A stretch of 64,000 bases of DNA from positions 1,116,001 to 1,180,000 of the forward strand of contig NZ_JAPDIA010000008.1 of assembly GCF_029525575.1 (NCBI RefSeq), in the 5' to 3' direction. A program made the position numbers and the translations under genes. This document shows positions 28,603 through 37,929 of this stretch, piece by piece. Source of the stretch: Cohnella rhizosphaerae (GTDB taxonomy: Bacteria; Bacillota; Bacilli; Paenibacillales; Paenibacillaceae). Under the pieces are notes generated by a model, which was not told the DNA's origin, did not search any database, and worked only from the letters and a program-made list of their open reading frames with translations. The stretch's first letter is position 1. Each line of letters starts with the position of its first letter.

Positions 28603-29664
28603 TTATAGCATGTCCGCGGGCGAGACTGGCAGATGGGTACGAGCGCTCTCGTATGCCGCGAACATGAGAGCCAGCGTGCGCAAGTTGTCCGCGCCATCCG
28701 TCTCGAAAGGCGCCCCGTCGTTCAGCCGGTCGATAAAATGCGTCTGAAGACGCAAGTGGCTCGCGGCGTGGTCGAGCGTCGTTCGCTCCCTCACGGTTCG
28801 CTCCGCGCCGTCGTCGCCGATCAAGGCGAGTCTGCCGCTGCGGTAGAGCTTGATCGTAGCGAGATCGCCCTCGACGATCAGCTGCTCGCGATGCGCGGGC
28901 CCGACGGGATCGCCGACGGGACCTTCCAGCGCCCCGCGGGTCGCCCAGCTCATGTCCATCAGCCCTGCGAAGCCGCCCCCCGACAGGGTGACGATGCCGC
29001 TGTCTTCGCCGGCGATATGGGGACTCACGCGCAGCATCTGCGCATACAGCCGATCGGATTCGCCGAACAGAAAGCGCCACGTATCGAACCAATGGGCGCC
29101 CATCTCGTAGAACAGCAATCGCGGCATCTCGCGAAAAAACGGCTGAGGCAGCGCCTTGCCCGGCGCCATGCGCGGCGTATAAAAGTCCGTATGCGTATAG
29201 CGCGCCATCCGGACCTGTCCGACGGCGCCATCGTCCAGCAGCCGCTTGATCAGCCGGTTCGGCTCCAGCCAGCGCCAGTTTTCGGTGACCATCAGTCGCA
29301 CGCCTGCCTTCTCGGCGGCCGCGACCATCGCCTTCGCTTCAACCATCGAAGACGCGAACGGCTTCTGGCACATGATATGCTTGCCTGCCTCGGCCGCCTT
29401 GACGACCAGTTCAAGATGCGTCTCGGGTCCCGTGACGATGTCGACGACGTCGATCTCGTCCGCGGCCAGCATGTCGTCCAGCGACGCGTAGGTCCGCTCG
29501 GCCGGCACGCCGAACTGCGCCGCCCGCGCAGCCAGCTTGCCGGGGCTGCGGTTGCAAAGCGCGGAGACGCGCGCGCCGGGGATGGCGCTCCACGCGTTCA
29601 GATGATGCTCGCTCCAGTAGCCGGTACCCAGGACGCCGACCCGCCAGATTTTGCTCGCGCTCAT
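28603..29664 (-). CDS. Gfo/Idh/MocA-family dehydrogenase (D-apiose dehydrogenase candidate)
   Basis: 353 residues. Rossmann start WRVGVLGTGYWSEHHLNAW, the cofactor/catalytic HIMCQKPFASS (EKP-like) and a GAHWFDTWRFLFGE substrate-side block identify the family. In published D-apiose pathways a Gfo/Idh/MocA enzyme oxidises D-apiose to apionolactone, which fits here. ATG overlaps the upstream amidohydrolase stop (ATGA). Specificity is inferred from the operon only. Confidence 0.8.
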   Translation of the reverse strand: MSASKIWRVGVLGTGYWSEHHLNAWSAIPGARVSALCNRSPGKLAARAAQFGVPAERTYASLDDMLAADEIDVVDIVTGPETHLELVVKAAEAGKHIMCQKPFASSMVEAKAMVAAAEKAGVRLMVTENWRWLEPNRLIKRLLDDGAVGQVRMARYTHTDFYTPRMAPGKALPQPFFREMPRLLFYEMGAHWFDTWRFLFGESDRLYAQMLRVSPHIAGEDSGIVTLSGGGFAGLMDMSWATRGALEGPVGDPVGPAHREQLIVEGDLATIKLYRSGRLALIGDDGAERTVRERTTLDHAASHLRLQTHFIDRLNDGAPFETDGADNLRTLALMFAAYESARTHLPVSPADML

Positions 29665-30425
29665 GCCCCCGATCTCCCGATGCGATCCTGCAAGCCATAG
29701 ACGCGGAGCGCGGAGCGATACAGCAGCCATTCCTGCTCCTCCGCCGTCAGATCGCTCGTCCGCACCTTGGCGAGCTCCGTGCCGCAGTTGTCCGCATGAT
29801 CGGTGCCGAACATGAAGCGCTCCGCGCCCAGCTCGCGTACCCAGTGCCGGATGAGAAAGCCGCCCGTCCAGGTGATGTCGGCATACAGGTTCGGGCAGGC
29901 TTGCATCGCGATGTGCGTCTCGCCCGCGAGCACCATCATGCCGCAATGCGCGATGACGATGTTCACGTCCGGATACGACTGCGCGACCGGGATCAGATGG
30001 CTCGGGTTCGCGAACGGAATGCCCGCGCCGGTATGCACCATGACCGGTACGCCGAGCCTGCGGCCCCATTCGAACACTTTGCGTCCGTCACGGCTCGTCG
30101 GATTGACCGCATGCGCGGACGTATGAAGCTTGATGCCGACGAAGCCGAGCTTTTCGATGCAGCGCCGGACTTCGGACGCATAGACGTCGTCCGGCAAATG
30201 CGGATTCGGGTTCGCCATGCCGGCGAACCGGTCCGGATGACTGCGCGCGAGCGTCGCGATGACGTCGTGCTGCGCCCTAACCTCCTCTATCGTGTGCACG
30301 AGCGCAGGCTGCAAGATCGTGAAGTCGATGCCGAACTTCTCGATCTTGTCCCATTGCTCCCGTTCGGTGAATGCCTCGTCGAATACGCGGTCCGTCCCCA
30401 GATGCGCATGTACGTCGATAATCAC
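29661..30425 (-). CDS. Amidohydrolase-2 family (COG2159) hydrolase, possible sugar lactonase
   Basis: 254 residues of the TIM-barrel metal hydrolases: DVHAHLG (H-x-H), GIKLHTSAH, VMVHTGAG, NIVIAHCGMM and FGTDHADNCG (catalytic Asp). The family includes decarboxylases and lactonases. Between a sugar dehydrogenase and an oxidoisomerase-type enzyme, a lactone-opening step is the missing reaction, so I propose it acts on apionolactone in place of the described ApnL. That is inference from order. Confidence 0.78.
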   Translation of the reverse strand: MIIDVHAHLGTDRVFDEAFTEREQWDKIEKFGIDFTILQPALVHTIEEVRAQHDVIATLARSHPDRFAGMANPNPHLPDDVYASEVRRCIEKLGFVGIKLHTSAHAVNPTSRDGRKVFEWGRRLGVPVMVHTGAGIPFANPSHLIPVAQSYPDVNIVIAHCGMMVLAGETHIAMQACPNLYADITWTGGFLIRHWVRELGAERFMFGTDHADNCGTELAKVRTSDLTAEEQEWLLYRSALRVYGLQDRIGRSGA

Positions 30426-30450
30426 TGGCGCTTCCCCCTCGAGATTCTAA

Positions 30451-31296
30451 TCAAACCGCGCCGCCGCGCGGCGCCAGCATGATATCCACCTGTTCGCGCA
30501 CGCTTTGGGGCGTAAGCAGCCGTTCCCACCCGGGCTTCAGCCAGGCTTCGCGGCCGTACGCCATCGCGACCTGGCAGGCGTCGGAGAACGGATTGCCGGC
30601 TTCGCCGAAGGCGATGGCAAGCTCGATATGGATATGTCCGAGCATAAAGTCCCGGGCGGCTTCGGCAGGCACGCCACGCTTGATCGCCTCGTCCATGGCG
30701 CCGCGCAGGAACATCGCCGCGCTCGCGCCGATCGTCTCCGCCATGCCGGGCTCGAGCGTCGCCATCTGCTCGACCGTCATGCGGTGGCTTCGCATGACCG
30801 GCGCGTATATCTCGCGGCCGAGCGCTTCGCCGCGCGCATAGTCGGCCTCCGCGCCCTGCATGAGCGCGCAGACGATCGCCTGCTTCGCCTTGATGCCGCC
30901 GAAGAAGTCGCGGCGCGCCTCCGGGTCGTCCTCGTCGCCGAATACCGGCGGATGGCACGGATGCGCCACGAAATAGGCGACGTCGTCGCGTGCCGGCAGA
31001 TGACCGGCGTACGCCGCCGCCGGGTCGAGCAGCATGAGCATGGCGCCGCTTTTCATGAGCGGCACGACCTGCGCGGCCACGCCGCGGATCGCCGTATCCG
31101 GCACCGCGAGCACGACCGCGTCCGCGCTTGATGCGGCTTCGTCCAGTCTGCTTGGCGCAAGGCCGCGCGCGTTCATATTCGCCCTGCCGCGCTCCCCGTT
31201 TTCTACATAATAAACTTGGTGGCTGCCGTGAGACAAACGGTCGGAGATTCTTCCGCCCATTTTGCCCCCGGCGCCGATTAGCGCGATAATCGCCAT
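30451..31296 (-). CDS. Phosphogluconate-dehydrogenase-C-domain oxidoreductase (D-apionate oxidoisomerase type)
   Basis: 281 residues. Rossmann domain IALIGAGGKMGGRISDRL, then a helical C-terminal domain with HPCHPPVFGDEDD and FGGIKAKQAIVCALMQG. This combination is the ApnO-like family; ApnO oxidises D-apionate and moves the hydroxymethyl group to yield 3-oxo-isoapionate. Its neighbours (DUF1537 kinase, RuBisCO-like protein) are the next two steps of that pathway. Intact frame. Confidence 0.74.
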   Translation of the reverse strand: MAIIALIGAGGKMGGRISDRLSHGSHQVYYVENGERGRANMNARGLAPSRLDEAASSADAVVLAVPDTAIRGVAAQVVPLMKSGAMLMLLDPAAAYAGHLPARDDVAYFVAHPCHPPVFGDEDDPEARRDFFGGIKAKQAIVCALMQGAEADYARGEALGREIYAPVMRSHRMTVEQMATLEPGMAETIGASAAMFLRGAMDEAIKRGVPAEAARDFMLGHIHIELAIAFGEAGNPFSDACQVAMAYGREAWLKPGWERLLTPQSVREQVDIMLAPRGGAV

Positions 31297-31335
31297 GTTG
31301 CGTTCCTTCTTTCCGATATGATGTCTGAAGCGTGG

Positions 31336-32727
31336 CTATCGCCCCAGTCTGACGCGTTCGAAATAGTCGGCTTGTCCGACCTGGCCGCCCTTCAGCGCAA
31401 GCTCAAGGCCATCGACGCCGGCTTCGGCGCCGTGCGCAAGGCAAAGCGGACCGCCCGGCGCGATCGGCGTCAGGCATTCGAGACCAAGGATCCCGAGCGC
31501 TCGGGCGACGTAGCCCGACGTGTCTCCGCCGGCGACGATCATCCGCCTAGGGCGGCAGCGCTCGACGAAGGCGCGGGCGACTTTGCCCAGTTGTTCCCCG
31601 ATCAGTCGTCCCGTATCTGGCGATGCGACGCCCGCTTCGCGCATGAGCCGCTTGAGTTCGCCGACGTTAAGTCCCTCGCCGCCGAGCGCCGTGTATACAA
31701 GCGGACTGCCGCCCGCTCGCCAGACGGCTTCCGCTTGCGACAGAATCGTCGCGCGGGCGCCTTCGGCATCCGACAGAAAAAACTCGGGATGGACGCGAAT
31801 GCCCGTGAAGCCGCGTGAGCGCGCATGTCTGATCTGCGATTCGGTAACGGGCGAGCAGCTTCCGGAGACGACGAGGATCTGCTCGACGGGCGAGGAAGGC
31901 CGGAGCAGCGACGCGGCGGCTCCAAGCTCGCCCGACTCCTTCCAATGGGCCGCAAGCGCATACTGCACGCTCGAGGAGCCGGCGACGAACCTTACGCCTC
32001 GCTTCGCCTCCCGGGCGAGCAGCCTGCCGGCCGCGCGCAGCCTCGCCTCGTCCAGCACGTCGAACAGCACGATGCCGGGATCGCCCGCCAGCGTCTCGTC
32101 GAACGTCCGCGCGACGCGCTCAGGCGAGCCGTCCTGGTCCAGAATGCTGAAGAGCGCGATCCGCTTGTCCGTCTGCTTGGCCAGATGCAGGCGAAGGTCG
32201 GCCTCGTCCATCGGCGTCGCCGGATGCGCGGACATCGTCGGATGACGGTCGAGCCGCGCGACGTCCGCGCCGAACGCGGCGAAGTGCTGGCCGAACACCG
32301 TGTACCTGCGCAGCTGCGGCACGCCGACGAGCAGCGGCGCGTAGCGCTGCCCGCCGAACGTCTCGAGCGCCAGATCGATCGCTTTGCCGATGCTGCCGAG
32401 CTGCGGCGACGAATCGAACGTCGAGCAGAGCTTGTAGTGCACGACCGGGGCGCCGCTTCGGCTTAATGCCTCGAACGTCGGCGGGAGCTCCCGCGCCATC
32501 TCCGCCGGCGACAGGGAACGGCCGACGCCGGCCACGCCGAAAGCGCGAATATGCGGGAATCGCTCCCGAAGCAAGCTTGCGGCGGGCGGCTCGAGGAACA
32601 TCGCCGCCGGGATTCCCGCGGTCGTCAGCGCTTCGAGCGAATCCGTCGTCCCCGTAAAATCGTCGCCGTAGTAGGCCATCAACAGGGGCGCGGCGGTCGG
32701 CGGCCCTTCGGCCGCGCCGCCGTTCAC
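31336..32727 (-). CDS. oiaK: DUF1537 sugar-acid kinase (3-oxo-isoapionate kinase type)
   Basis: 463 residues, both DUF1537 halves: N-terminal substrate domain (YYGDDFTGTTDSLEAL) and C-terminal nucleotide domain (LVVSGSCSPVTESQI; IVAGGDTSGYVARAL; GPLCLAHG). GTG start at 32727 overlaps the RuBisCO-like stop (GTGA) and follows GGGAG; an internal Met is less well signalled. Family members phosphorylate four- and five-carbon sugar acids; coupling to a RuBisCO-like protein points to 3-oxo-isoapionate. Confidence 0.78.
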   Translation of the reverse strand: MNGGAAEGPPTAAPLLMAYYGDDFTGTTDSLEALTTAGIPAAMFLEPPAASLLRERFPHIRAFGVAGVGRSLSPAEMARELPPTFEALSRSGAPVVHYKLCSTFDSSPQLGSIGKAIDLALETFGGQRYAPLLVGVPQLRRYTVFGQHFAAFGADVARLDRHPTMSAHPATPMDEADLRLHLAKQTDKRIALFSILDQDGSPERVARTFDETLAGDPGIVLFDVLDEARLRAAGRLLAREAKRGVRFVAGSSSVQYALAAHWKESGELGAAASLLRPSSPVEQILVVSGSCSPVTESQIRHARSRGFTGIRVHPEFFLSDAEGARATILSQAEAVWRAGGSPLVYTALGGEGLNVGELKRLMREAGVASPDTGRLIGEQLGKVARAFVERCRPRRMIVAGGDTSGYVARALGILGLECLTPIAPGGPLCLAHGAEAGVDGLELALKGGQVGQADYFERVRLGR

Positions 32728-33986
32728 GGGCGTCTCCCGAACGCATCCAGCGCGCGCCGCAGCTCGGGCCGGGTCTCGGCGTACCGCTCCGCGGGCATCC
32801 CCGCAAGCGCCGCTTCCCACGCTTGATGCATGCTGGCTACGCCTGCCGCCGCCCCGTCCGGATGCGCGAGAATGCCGCCGCCCGCGATGTTCATCAGATC
32901 GACGGTGCCAAGCTCCCGGTACGTGGTTCCCGCCGTCGCGGCCGATTGGCCCGAGGAGAGGACCGGCATGCAGCTTTCGGTGCCGGAGAGCGGCGTACGG
33001 AGCGCCTGTACGGAGGCGATGACGGATTCGTTGCTCTCGTAAAACTTGCTGTCGAGCGCATTGACATGCAGATGATCGGCGCCGGCGAGCCGAGCCAGTT
33101 TCTGATAGGCCGCGAACGACATGCCCAGCATCGGATGGCGCGTCAGCATGCCCCACCCGTTGCGATGGGCGTGAATGGGCACCTCGCAAAACGAACGCAG
33201 GTATGCCAGTCCCGCGAAGCCTACGCTTTGCACGCTCGCCATGACGCAGGTGCCGCCGTGAGAGACCACCAGCTCGTGCCTGCGATTCAGTTCCTCGATA
33301 TCGCCGGTGATGTTGAAGGCGTACATCACTTTCCGGCCGGCGCGGTCGGCGGCCCGCTCGATGACCGGCATCACCGCCTTGACCTTTTGCTCCAGCGTGG
33401 CGAACGGCGGATCCGCGTTCAATTCGTCGTCCTTGATAAAGTCGAGGCCCGCTTCGCACAGCCTTCCGACAAGCGACGCCAGCTCCTCGGGACTTAGGCC
33501 GATGCTGGGCTTCACGATCGTGCCGACGATCGGCCTGCCGTATACGCCCGTCAAGGCGCGCGTGCCCGGTACGCCGAACCGCGGTCCTCCGTAGCGCCGC
33601 GCGAAGTCGTCCGGCAGCTCCAGATCGAGCAGCCGGAGCCCGGACACTTCCTGCAGCTCGTAAAGATTGCCGGCGACCGTCGCCAGCAGATTCGGAATCG
33701 ACGGTCCGAAGTTCGCCAGCGGAAATTCCAGCGTCACCTTGCCGCGATTGAATACCGCGCCATCGCCTGCGGGCGTCTTCGCGCCAGGCAGCGACGGCGC
33801 GGCCGCGGGCTCTTCCGCTTCGATGGAACAGATGCGCGCCGCGTGCAACGCCTTAAGCCTGTCGCTCTCGCCAGGCACGGCGACGAAGGTGCCGGTCGAT
33901 TGCTCGCCGGCGATGACGGCCGCCGCCCGATCGAGCGGATACGGCGTTTCGATGCGGTAGGTCGCGCGTACAACTGCGGAACTCAT
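32724..33986 (-). CDS. RuBisCO-like protein (3-oxo-isoapionate-4-phosphate processing type)
   Basis: 420 residues with RuBisCO large-subunit architecture: N-terminal alpha/beta domain, then barrel with VGTIVKPSIGLSPEEL (loop-1 Lys), DFIKDDELNADPP (the carbamylated-Lys K-D-D-E metal site), IHAHRNGWGML and SSGQSAATAG. Loop 6 Lys of true RuBisCO is not evident, as expected for non-carboxylating relatives. Described homologues decarboxylate, or transcarboxylate/hydrolyse, 3-oxo-isoapionate-4-phosphate. It is first in the operon; CGAGGTGA precedes ATG. Confidence 0.82.
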   Translation of the reverse strand: MSSAVVRATYRIETPYPLDRAAAVIAGEQSTGTFVAVPGESDRLKALHAARICSIEAEEPAAAPSLPGAKTPAGDGAVFNRGKVTLEFPLANFGPSIPNLLATVAGNLYELQEVSGLRLLDLELPDDFARRYGGPRFGVPGTRALTGVYGRPIVGTIVKPSIGLSPEELASLVGRLCEAGLDFIKDDELNADPPFATLEQKVKAVMPVIERAADRAGRKVMYAFNITGDIEELNRRHELVVSHGGTCVMASVQSVGFAGLAYLRSFCEVPIHAHRNGWGMLTRHPMLGMSFAAYQKLARLAGADHLHVNALDSKFYESNESVIASVQALRTPLSGTESCMPVLSSGQSAATAGTTYRELGTVDLMNIAGGGILAHPDGAAAGVASMHQAWEAALAGMPAERYAETRPELRRALDAFGRRP

Positions 33987-34014
33987 AGAACGTTTTCACC
34001 TCGATAGTATCTAT

Positions 34015-34026
34015 CTTAGATCTAAG
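34015..34026. promoter_or_regulatory. Operator-like palindrome upstream of the apiose operon
   Basis: CTTAGATCTAAG is a perfect 12-bp palindrome, 29 bp before the first gene of the operon and near its expected promoter. The in-operon GntR regulator is the natural candidate. A weak cre-like sequence lies at 33985-33999. Nothing else is seen in 33987-34180. Confidence 0.5.
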
Positions 34027-34182
34027 TTGTATTTTGAAGACTTTCCTAGCATAAAAGCTTGCCTCCCGCCTGTCAATCGCAAATCAGCGAATCCTGCATT
34101 TCATAGGTTGCCCTGTACTCCTCTTCGATTCGCTGCACCCTCCGTCGAACCCGATATCCGCCGAAGCGCTTCGCCCTAGCAC

Positions 34183-34227
34183 AAAAAAAGACCGAACGCC
34201 AGAGCTGTTCGGGCTCTGCTGTCGGCC
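34183..34227 (-). terminator. Terminator of the 87-aa gene
   Basis: On the minus strand a bipartite hairpin (CAGAGC/GCTCTG inner stem, GGCCGA/TCGGTC outer) is followed by seven T. Confidence 0.78.
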
Positions 34228-34277
34228 TTCCTTTATCTCGCTTCATGCGTCTTATCCCTGTCGAACGGCAGGCAGCG

Positions 34278-34541
34278 TTAATCCAGCGCGTCTACCGCCG
34301 CATCGACCAACCGTTCATAAAGCTCGTCGTTCGACTCGATCTCCGCGTCGACGGCGTCGATTTGCGCCTCGCTGCCCGACTTGCCCGCGAAAAGCAGCGA
34401 ATAGCTCCACTCCCTGCCCTTGTCGCTCTGCAGCGCCATCTCGTAGGCCGCATCGTGTCCTTCGACCTCGAACACGACTTTTCCGACGTAACCGTTGACC
34501 TCGTCCTTCGTCATTGACGCCTCGCGTATCGTTACGTTCAT
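34278..34541 (-). CDS. Small acidic protein, unknown
   Basis: 87 residues, not recognised. Acidic and probably beta-alpha (VGKVVFEVEGHDAAYEMALQ; EWSYSLLFAG), ending in a charged helix (AEIESNDELYERLVDAAVDA). Real-gene signs: AAAGGAG 7 bp before ATG and a strong terminator after it. Monocistronic. Confidence 0.7.
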   Translation of the reverse strand: MNVTIREASMTKDEVNGYVGKVVFEVEGHDAAYEMALQSDKGREWSYSLLFAGKSGSEAQIDAVDAEIESNDELYERLVDAAVDALD

Positions 34542-34820
34542 GCCGATTCTCCTTTTTTGCCGTTTCTAATCGCGGTCTGCCGCGGCTTCTTGCCCCATTT
34601 TAACGGTTTCAAAACCAATTTTGCAAAAAATGCGCACTTTGGGCGTTTGTCCAGTTGTCTATAATTAATATTTTCTTAGCTGTTTTTCATATAAAAGAAA
34701 AAACCGCCACGCATCAAGCTTTCGGCCGCTTAGAGGGAAATGGAGGGAAAATATGATCTGTTATATTGATTCTAGCAGCAAGCGCAGCACAACTACAACA
34801 TCATTGGAGGAATCACATCC
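34542..34820 (+). promoter_or_regulatory. Long leader upstream of the NlpC/P60 gene
   Basis: 279 bp without a gene. A TATAAT occurs in TTGTCTATAATTAA with only a poor -35, and two GGAGGG/GGAGG purine blocks precede the start codon. I looked for the c-di-AMP (ydaO) riboswitch that often precedes wall hydrolases and did not find its conserved segments. Confidence 0.4.
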
Positions 34821-35312
34821 ATGGCAGCATCCTATACCTTTAAAAAATTAATGGCATCCGCCGTCGCATTAACCGTCCTGTTCGGAGGCGCGGCAACGAC
34901 GCTCCCGGTTAAGCCGGTCAGCGCGGCGGAAGCGACCGTGACCGCCAGCTCCAAAGCATCCAGCATTATCGCCCTCGGCAAAAGATATATGGGCGTTAAA
35001 TATAAGTTCGGCGCAAAAACCGGCAATACCAGCTCGTTCGATTGCTCTTCCTTTACGCAATACTTGTACGGCAAGTACGGCGTGCATCTGCCCCGCGAAT
35101 CCAAGGCGCAATCCAAATCGGGCAGGTACGTATCCAAGTCCAACCTGCAGCCCGGCGATCTCGTGTTCTTCTATTCCCCGATTCATCATGTCGGCATCTA
35201 CATCGGCGGCGGCAAAGTGATCCATACCTACGGCAGTCCCGGCGTCACGATCTCGAGCATCAACTCCGGCTGGTGGAAAGACCATTACACGACCGCACGC
35301 CGCGTCCTCTAA
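34821..35312 (+). CDS. Secreted NlpC/P60 peptidoglycan endopeptidase
   Basis: 163 residues: signal peptide with AAATTLPV and cleavage near VSAAEA, then one NlpC/P60 domain with catalytic Cys in SSFDCSSFTQYLYG, His in HHVGIYIGGG and a third polar residue in VIHTYG. It hydrolyses gamma-D-glutamyl-diaminopimelate links in wall stem peptides. No binding module is attached. TTGGAGG precedes the ATG; a terminator follows. Confidence 0.9.
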   Translation: MAASYTFKKLMASAVALTVLFGGAATTLPVKPVSAAEATVTASSKASSIIALGKRYMGVKYKFGAKTGNTSSFDCSSFTQYLYGKYGVHLPRESKAQSKSGRYVSKSNLQPGDLVFFYSPIHHVGIYIGGGKVIHTYGSPGVTISSINSGWWKDHYTTARRVL

Positions 35313-35331
35313 TCGCGCATCGTTCCTTCTG

Positions 35332-35358
35332 GCCGCCCCTTCGCAAGGGACGGCTTTT
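35332..35358 (+). terminator. Terminator of the NlpC/P60 gene
   Basis: GCCG-CCCTT and AAGGG-CGGC stem with a CGC loop, followed by TTTTCTTG. Confidence 0.75.
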
Positions 35359-35385
35359 CTTGTTTCTTCGCAAGCCGCTCTTCGT

Positions 35386-36520
35386 TTAAAGCTTATGCTT
35401 CCCCGAATTGGTCACCTTGACGTCTACGACGACATCGATCGGGAGCGACGTTGCTTCGATTCCGTCTTTCTTCAGCTTTTTCCAAGTCGCGAGATGGTGG
35501 CGGTACAGTTCGTCCTCCAAACCGATCAGGTCGATTCGTTGCGCGCGCCCCGCGGCTAAAGATTGCTGAAACTTTTCCCGTACGCCATTTTCCGCCCAAG
35601 CTTCCAGCTGCACCTCCCGGGCCTTGTCATGCAGCTCGTAAATATAAGCTTTTATGGAAACGACGGCCTTGAAGGCGCCATGTTCGCCGCGCTGACGATC
35701 ATAGGTCAAACGCGCCTTGCCGCTCGTCACGGCGAAGATGGCTACGAATTCGTCATTGTCGTCTCTGACCTCCAAAAACGCGCCCGTCTGATCCGAATGG
35801 AACCATTTTACCCCCTGTACGAGCGGCTCTCCCAACGCCGCACGCTGTTTTTGCCCGACGAGCGCATGCGCGCCATCGAAATAAATGTAATTTTTCGATT
35901 TTCCCCCTTGCTTCCAGCTGGTGCGGTCCAATTTGAGAACCGGTAGCATGGTCGTATGGCTTTTCTCATAGAATTGGCGAACGAAGGTTTGCAAACTCGA
36001 CATCTGAACGGCGGGCACGGCGGGACCGTGAACGCGATGGGTGTACAAAAACGTATACATCGGCGAATTAAAAAAAGGTATCGGATGCCAGCAGTTCGTC
36101 GAGCGGCTCTGCCGTCGCGGCTATGGAAATGTTGTAACGCACGGTTCGGCTTCTGTTGAAGCTGTCCAAAATGTCGGGAATTCGCGACAGCGCGTTTTCC
36201 TTGACGACGATCGTCATGAGATGATCGAGGGACGGCCGGAGCTGCGTGCTGCGATACAAGGCCTTAAGCGCAAGCTGAGTGGACTCGCCTTCTCCATGCC
36301 CGATATAGGAGGGGAACGCCCTGCCGCTGGCTCCTTCCGTCTTGGCGACGTCGGACATCGTGATGAGCGTCCCGTATACGGAGTAAAGTTTCTCCTTTTC
36401 GTCATAATCGATTCCCAGGCTCGTAATATAGCTGGTCTCCTGGATCGAGCGCTGATCCCAGCACGCCGTCAGCACGACGGTCATCATGACAAGCGCCAGT
36501 ATTCGGATCGCAGCATGCAT
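35386..36520 (-). CDS. gerAC: Ger(x)C-family germination lipoprotein (one frame break)
   Basis: About 377 residues when repaired. Lipoprotein signal with lipobox VLTAC and the family's mature start CWDQRSIQETSYITSLGID; three-domain GerAC body (FEEK-like YEKSHTTMLPVLKLD, KAVVSIKAYIYELHDK). It is the outer-face lipoprotein subunit of spore germinant receptors. Break at A7 36070-36076; six A gives DTFFNSPMYTFLY. ATG 36520 with GAGGAGGTGA. Confidence 0.85.
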
Positions 36521-36533
36521 CGCACTCACCTCC

Positions 36534-37929
36534 TCATCCGCCGCGTTTGGGGCTCCCCTTGCTCCTTCGGTCGGTGTACGGGAATTTGAGGAACGCTCCG
36601 CGCGCGCGCCGCGCTTCGTAAGGGGCAGCCGGCTTCAAGTACGGTTCTCCGAACGAGCGGAGCGACACCATGTACAGCAAGATCGAAAATACGCCGATAA
36701 AAAATCCGAACATGCCGAGCGCGGTCGAAAACAGCAGCACGACAAAGCGCAGCAGATTGACGGAACCGAGCAGCGTCTGGTTGACGAGCGTGAACGAGGT
36801 GACGTACGTCACCGCGCTGACGACGAGCATCGTAGGCGAAGTAAGCCCCGCCCGGATCGCCGCATCCCCGACGATAATGCCGCCGACGACCGCGACGGTC
36901 TGCCCTACGGCCCTCGGCAGCCGTACGCCCGCTTCGCGGAACAGCTCGAACATGAACAGCATGAGGAACATCTCGATCGCGGTCGAGATCGGAAGGCCGA
37001 TCCGCGAGACGACGATCGTCGCCATGAGCGGGAACGGGATCTGATCGACGTTAAACGTCGACACCGCGACCCAGAATCCCGGCAGCGTTAGCGTGATGAA
37101 CAAGCCGACCAAGCGAAGCAAGCCGCTCCATGCTCACGAAATAATACGAGTTGTGGACGTCCTCCGGAGACTTGAGCAGCTCGAACATGTTGGTCGGCGC
37201 CGTATACACGAGCGGGAGACCGTCGACGATGATGGCGATCCGGCCGAGTCCCAGGCACTCGACGATATAATCCGGCCGGCCGGTATAGTTGACGAGGGGA
37301 AAAAGCGCCCGCGACCTGTCGGACAACATTTCTTCGACTTGCCCGGAGCCGACCACGATATCGGGCGACAGCTTCCCGATCCTTTTGCGCGCTTCTTCGA
37401 CGAGCGAGCGGCTTGCGGCCGATTTCAGATAGAGCAGGTTGATTTCCGTCTGGCTGTCCGTACCGACGCAGAACGACTCGATTTTCAAATCCGAAGACTT
37501 CAATCGCTTGCGCACCAGCGTCCGGTTAATTGGCAAGCTCTCGACGAAGCCGTCCCGCGGCCCTTTGACCGAAATTTCGGAGGACGATTCTTCCGGCGAG
37601 CGTTCCGGCTGGCGGGGAATCGGATAGGCGAGCACCCTCCCGTCGTTCACGATCAGCACGCTGCCGGAGAACAGCCGCGCCAGGACGCGCGCACGCTCTT
37701 CGTCGTTCGATGCGGCCAACGCAAACGCGCCGGGAAAGCCTTCGGTAAGGTTCTTTCCCTCCAGCCATTCGCCCAAGGCGGGCAGCAGCCGGTCTTTATA
37801 AATGGCGTTGTCGATCATGCCCGTCGCCGATACGAGCGCGGCCTGCCGCTTTCCAACCGACAGCCTTTCGACGTTCACATCCGCGCAGCCGGCGATCTCG
37901 CCGTCCAGCCATTCAAGCCCGGTTTGCAC
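36534..37929 (-). CDS. gerAA: GerAA-type germinant receptor subunit (one frame break)
   Basis: About 464 residues when repaired. N-terminal soluble domain (LFSGSVLIVNDGRVLAYPIP; EESSSEISVKGPRDGFVESL; NRTLVRKRLKSSDL are family blocks) and C-terminal membrane domain (TLPGFWVAVSTFNVDQIPF; VAVVGGIIVGDAAIRAGLTS). Break near 37120 (AA in GCAAGC), one base less gives ERLLRLVGLF. GTG 37929 with GGGAGGGG, 17 bp before the upstream stop. Spore inner membrane receptor. Confidence 0.85.

Noticed and set aside
34542..34820. c-di-AMP (ydaO-type) riboswitch before the NlpC/P60 gene
   Set aside because: The conserved segments of that motif are not present in the leader.
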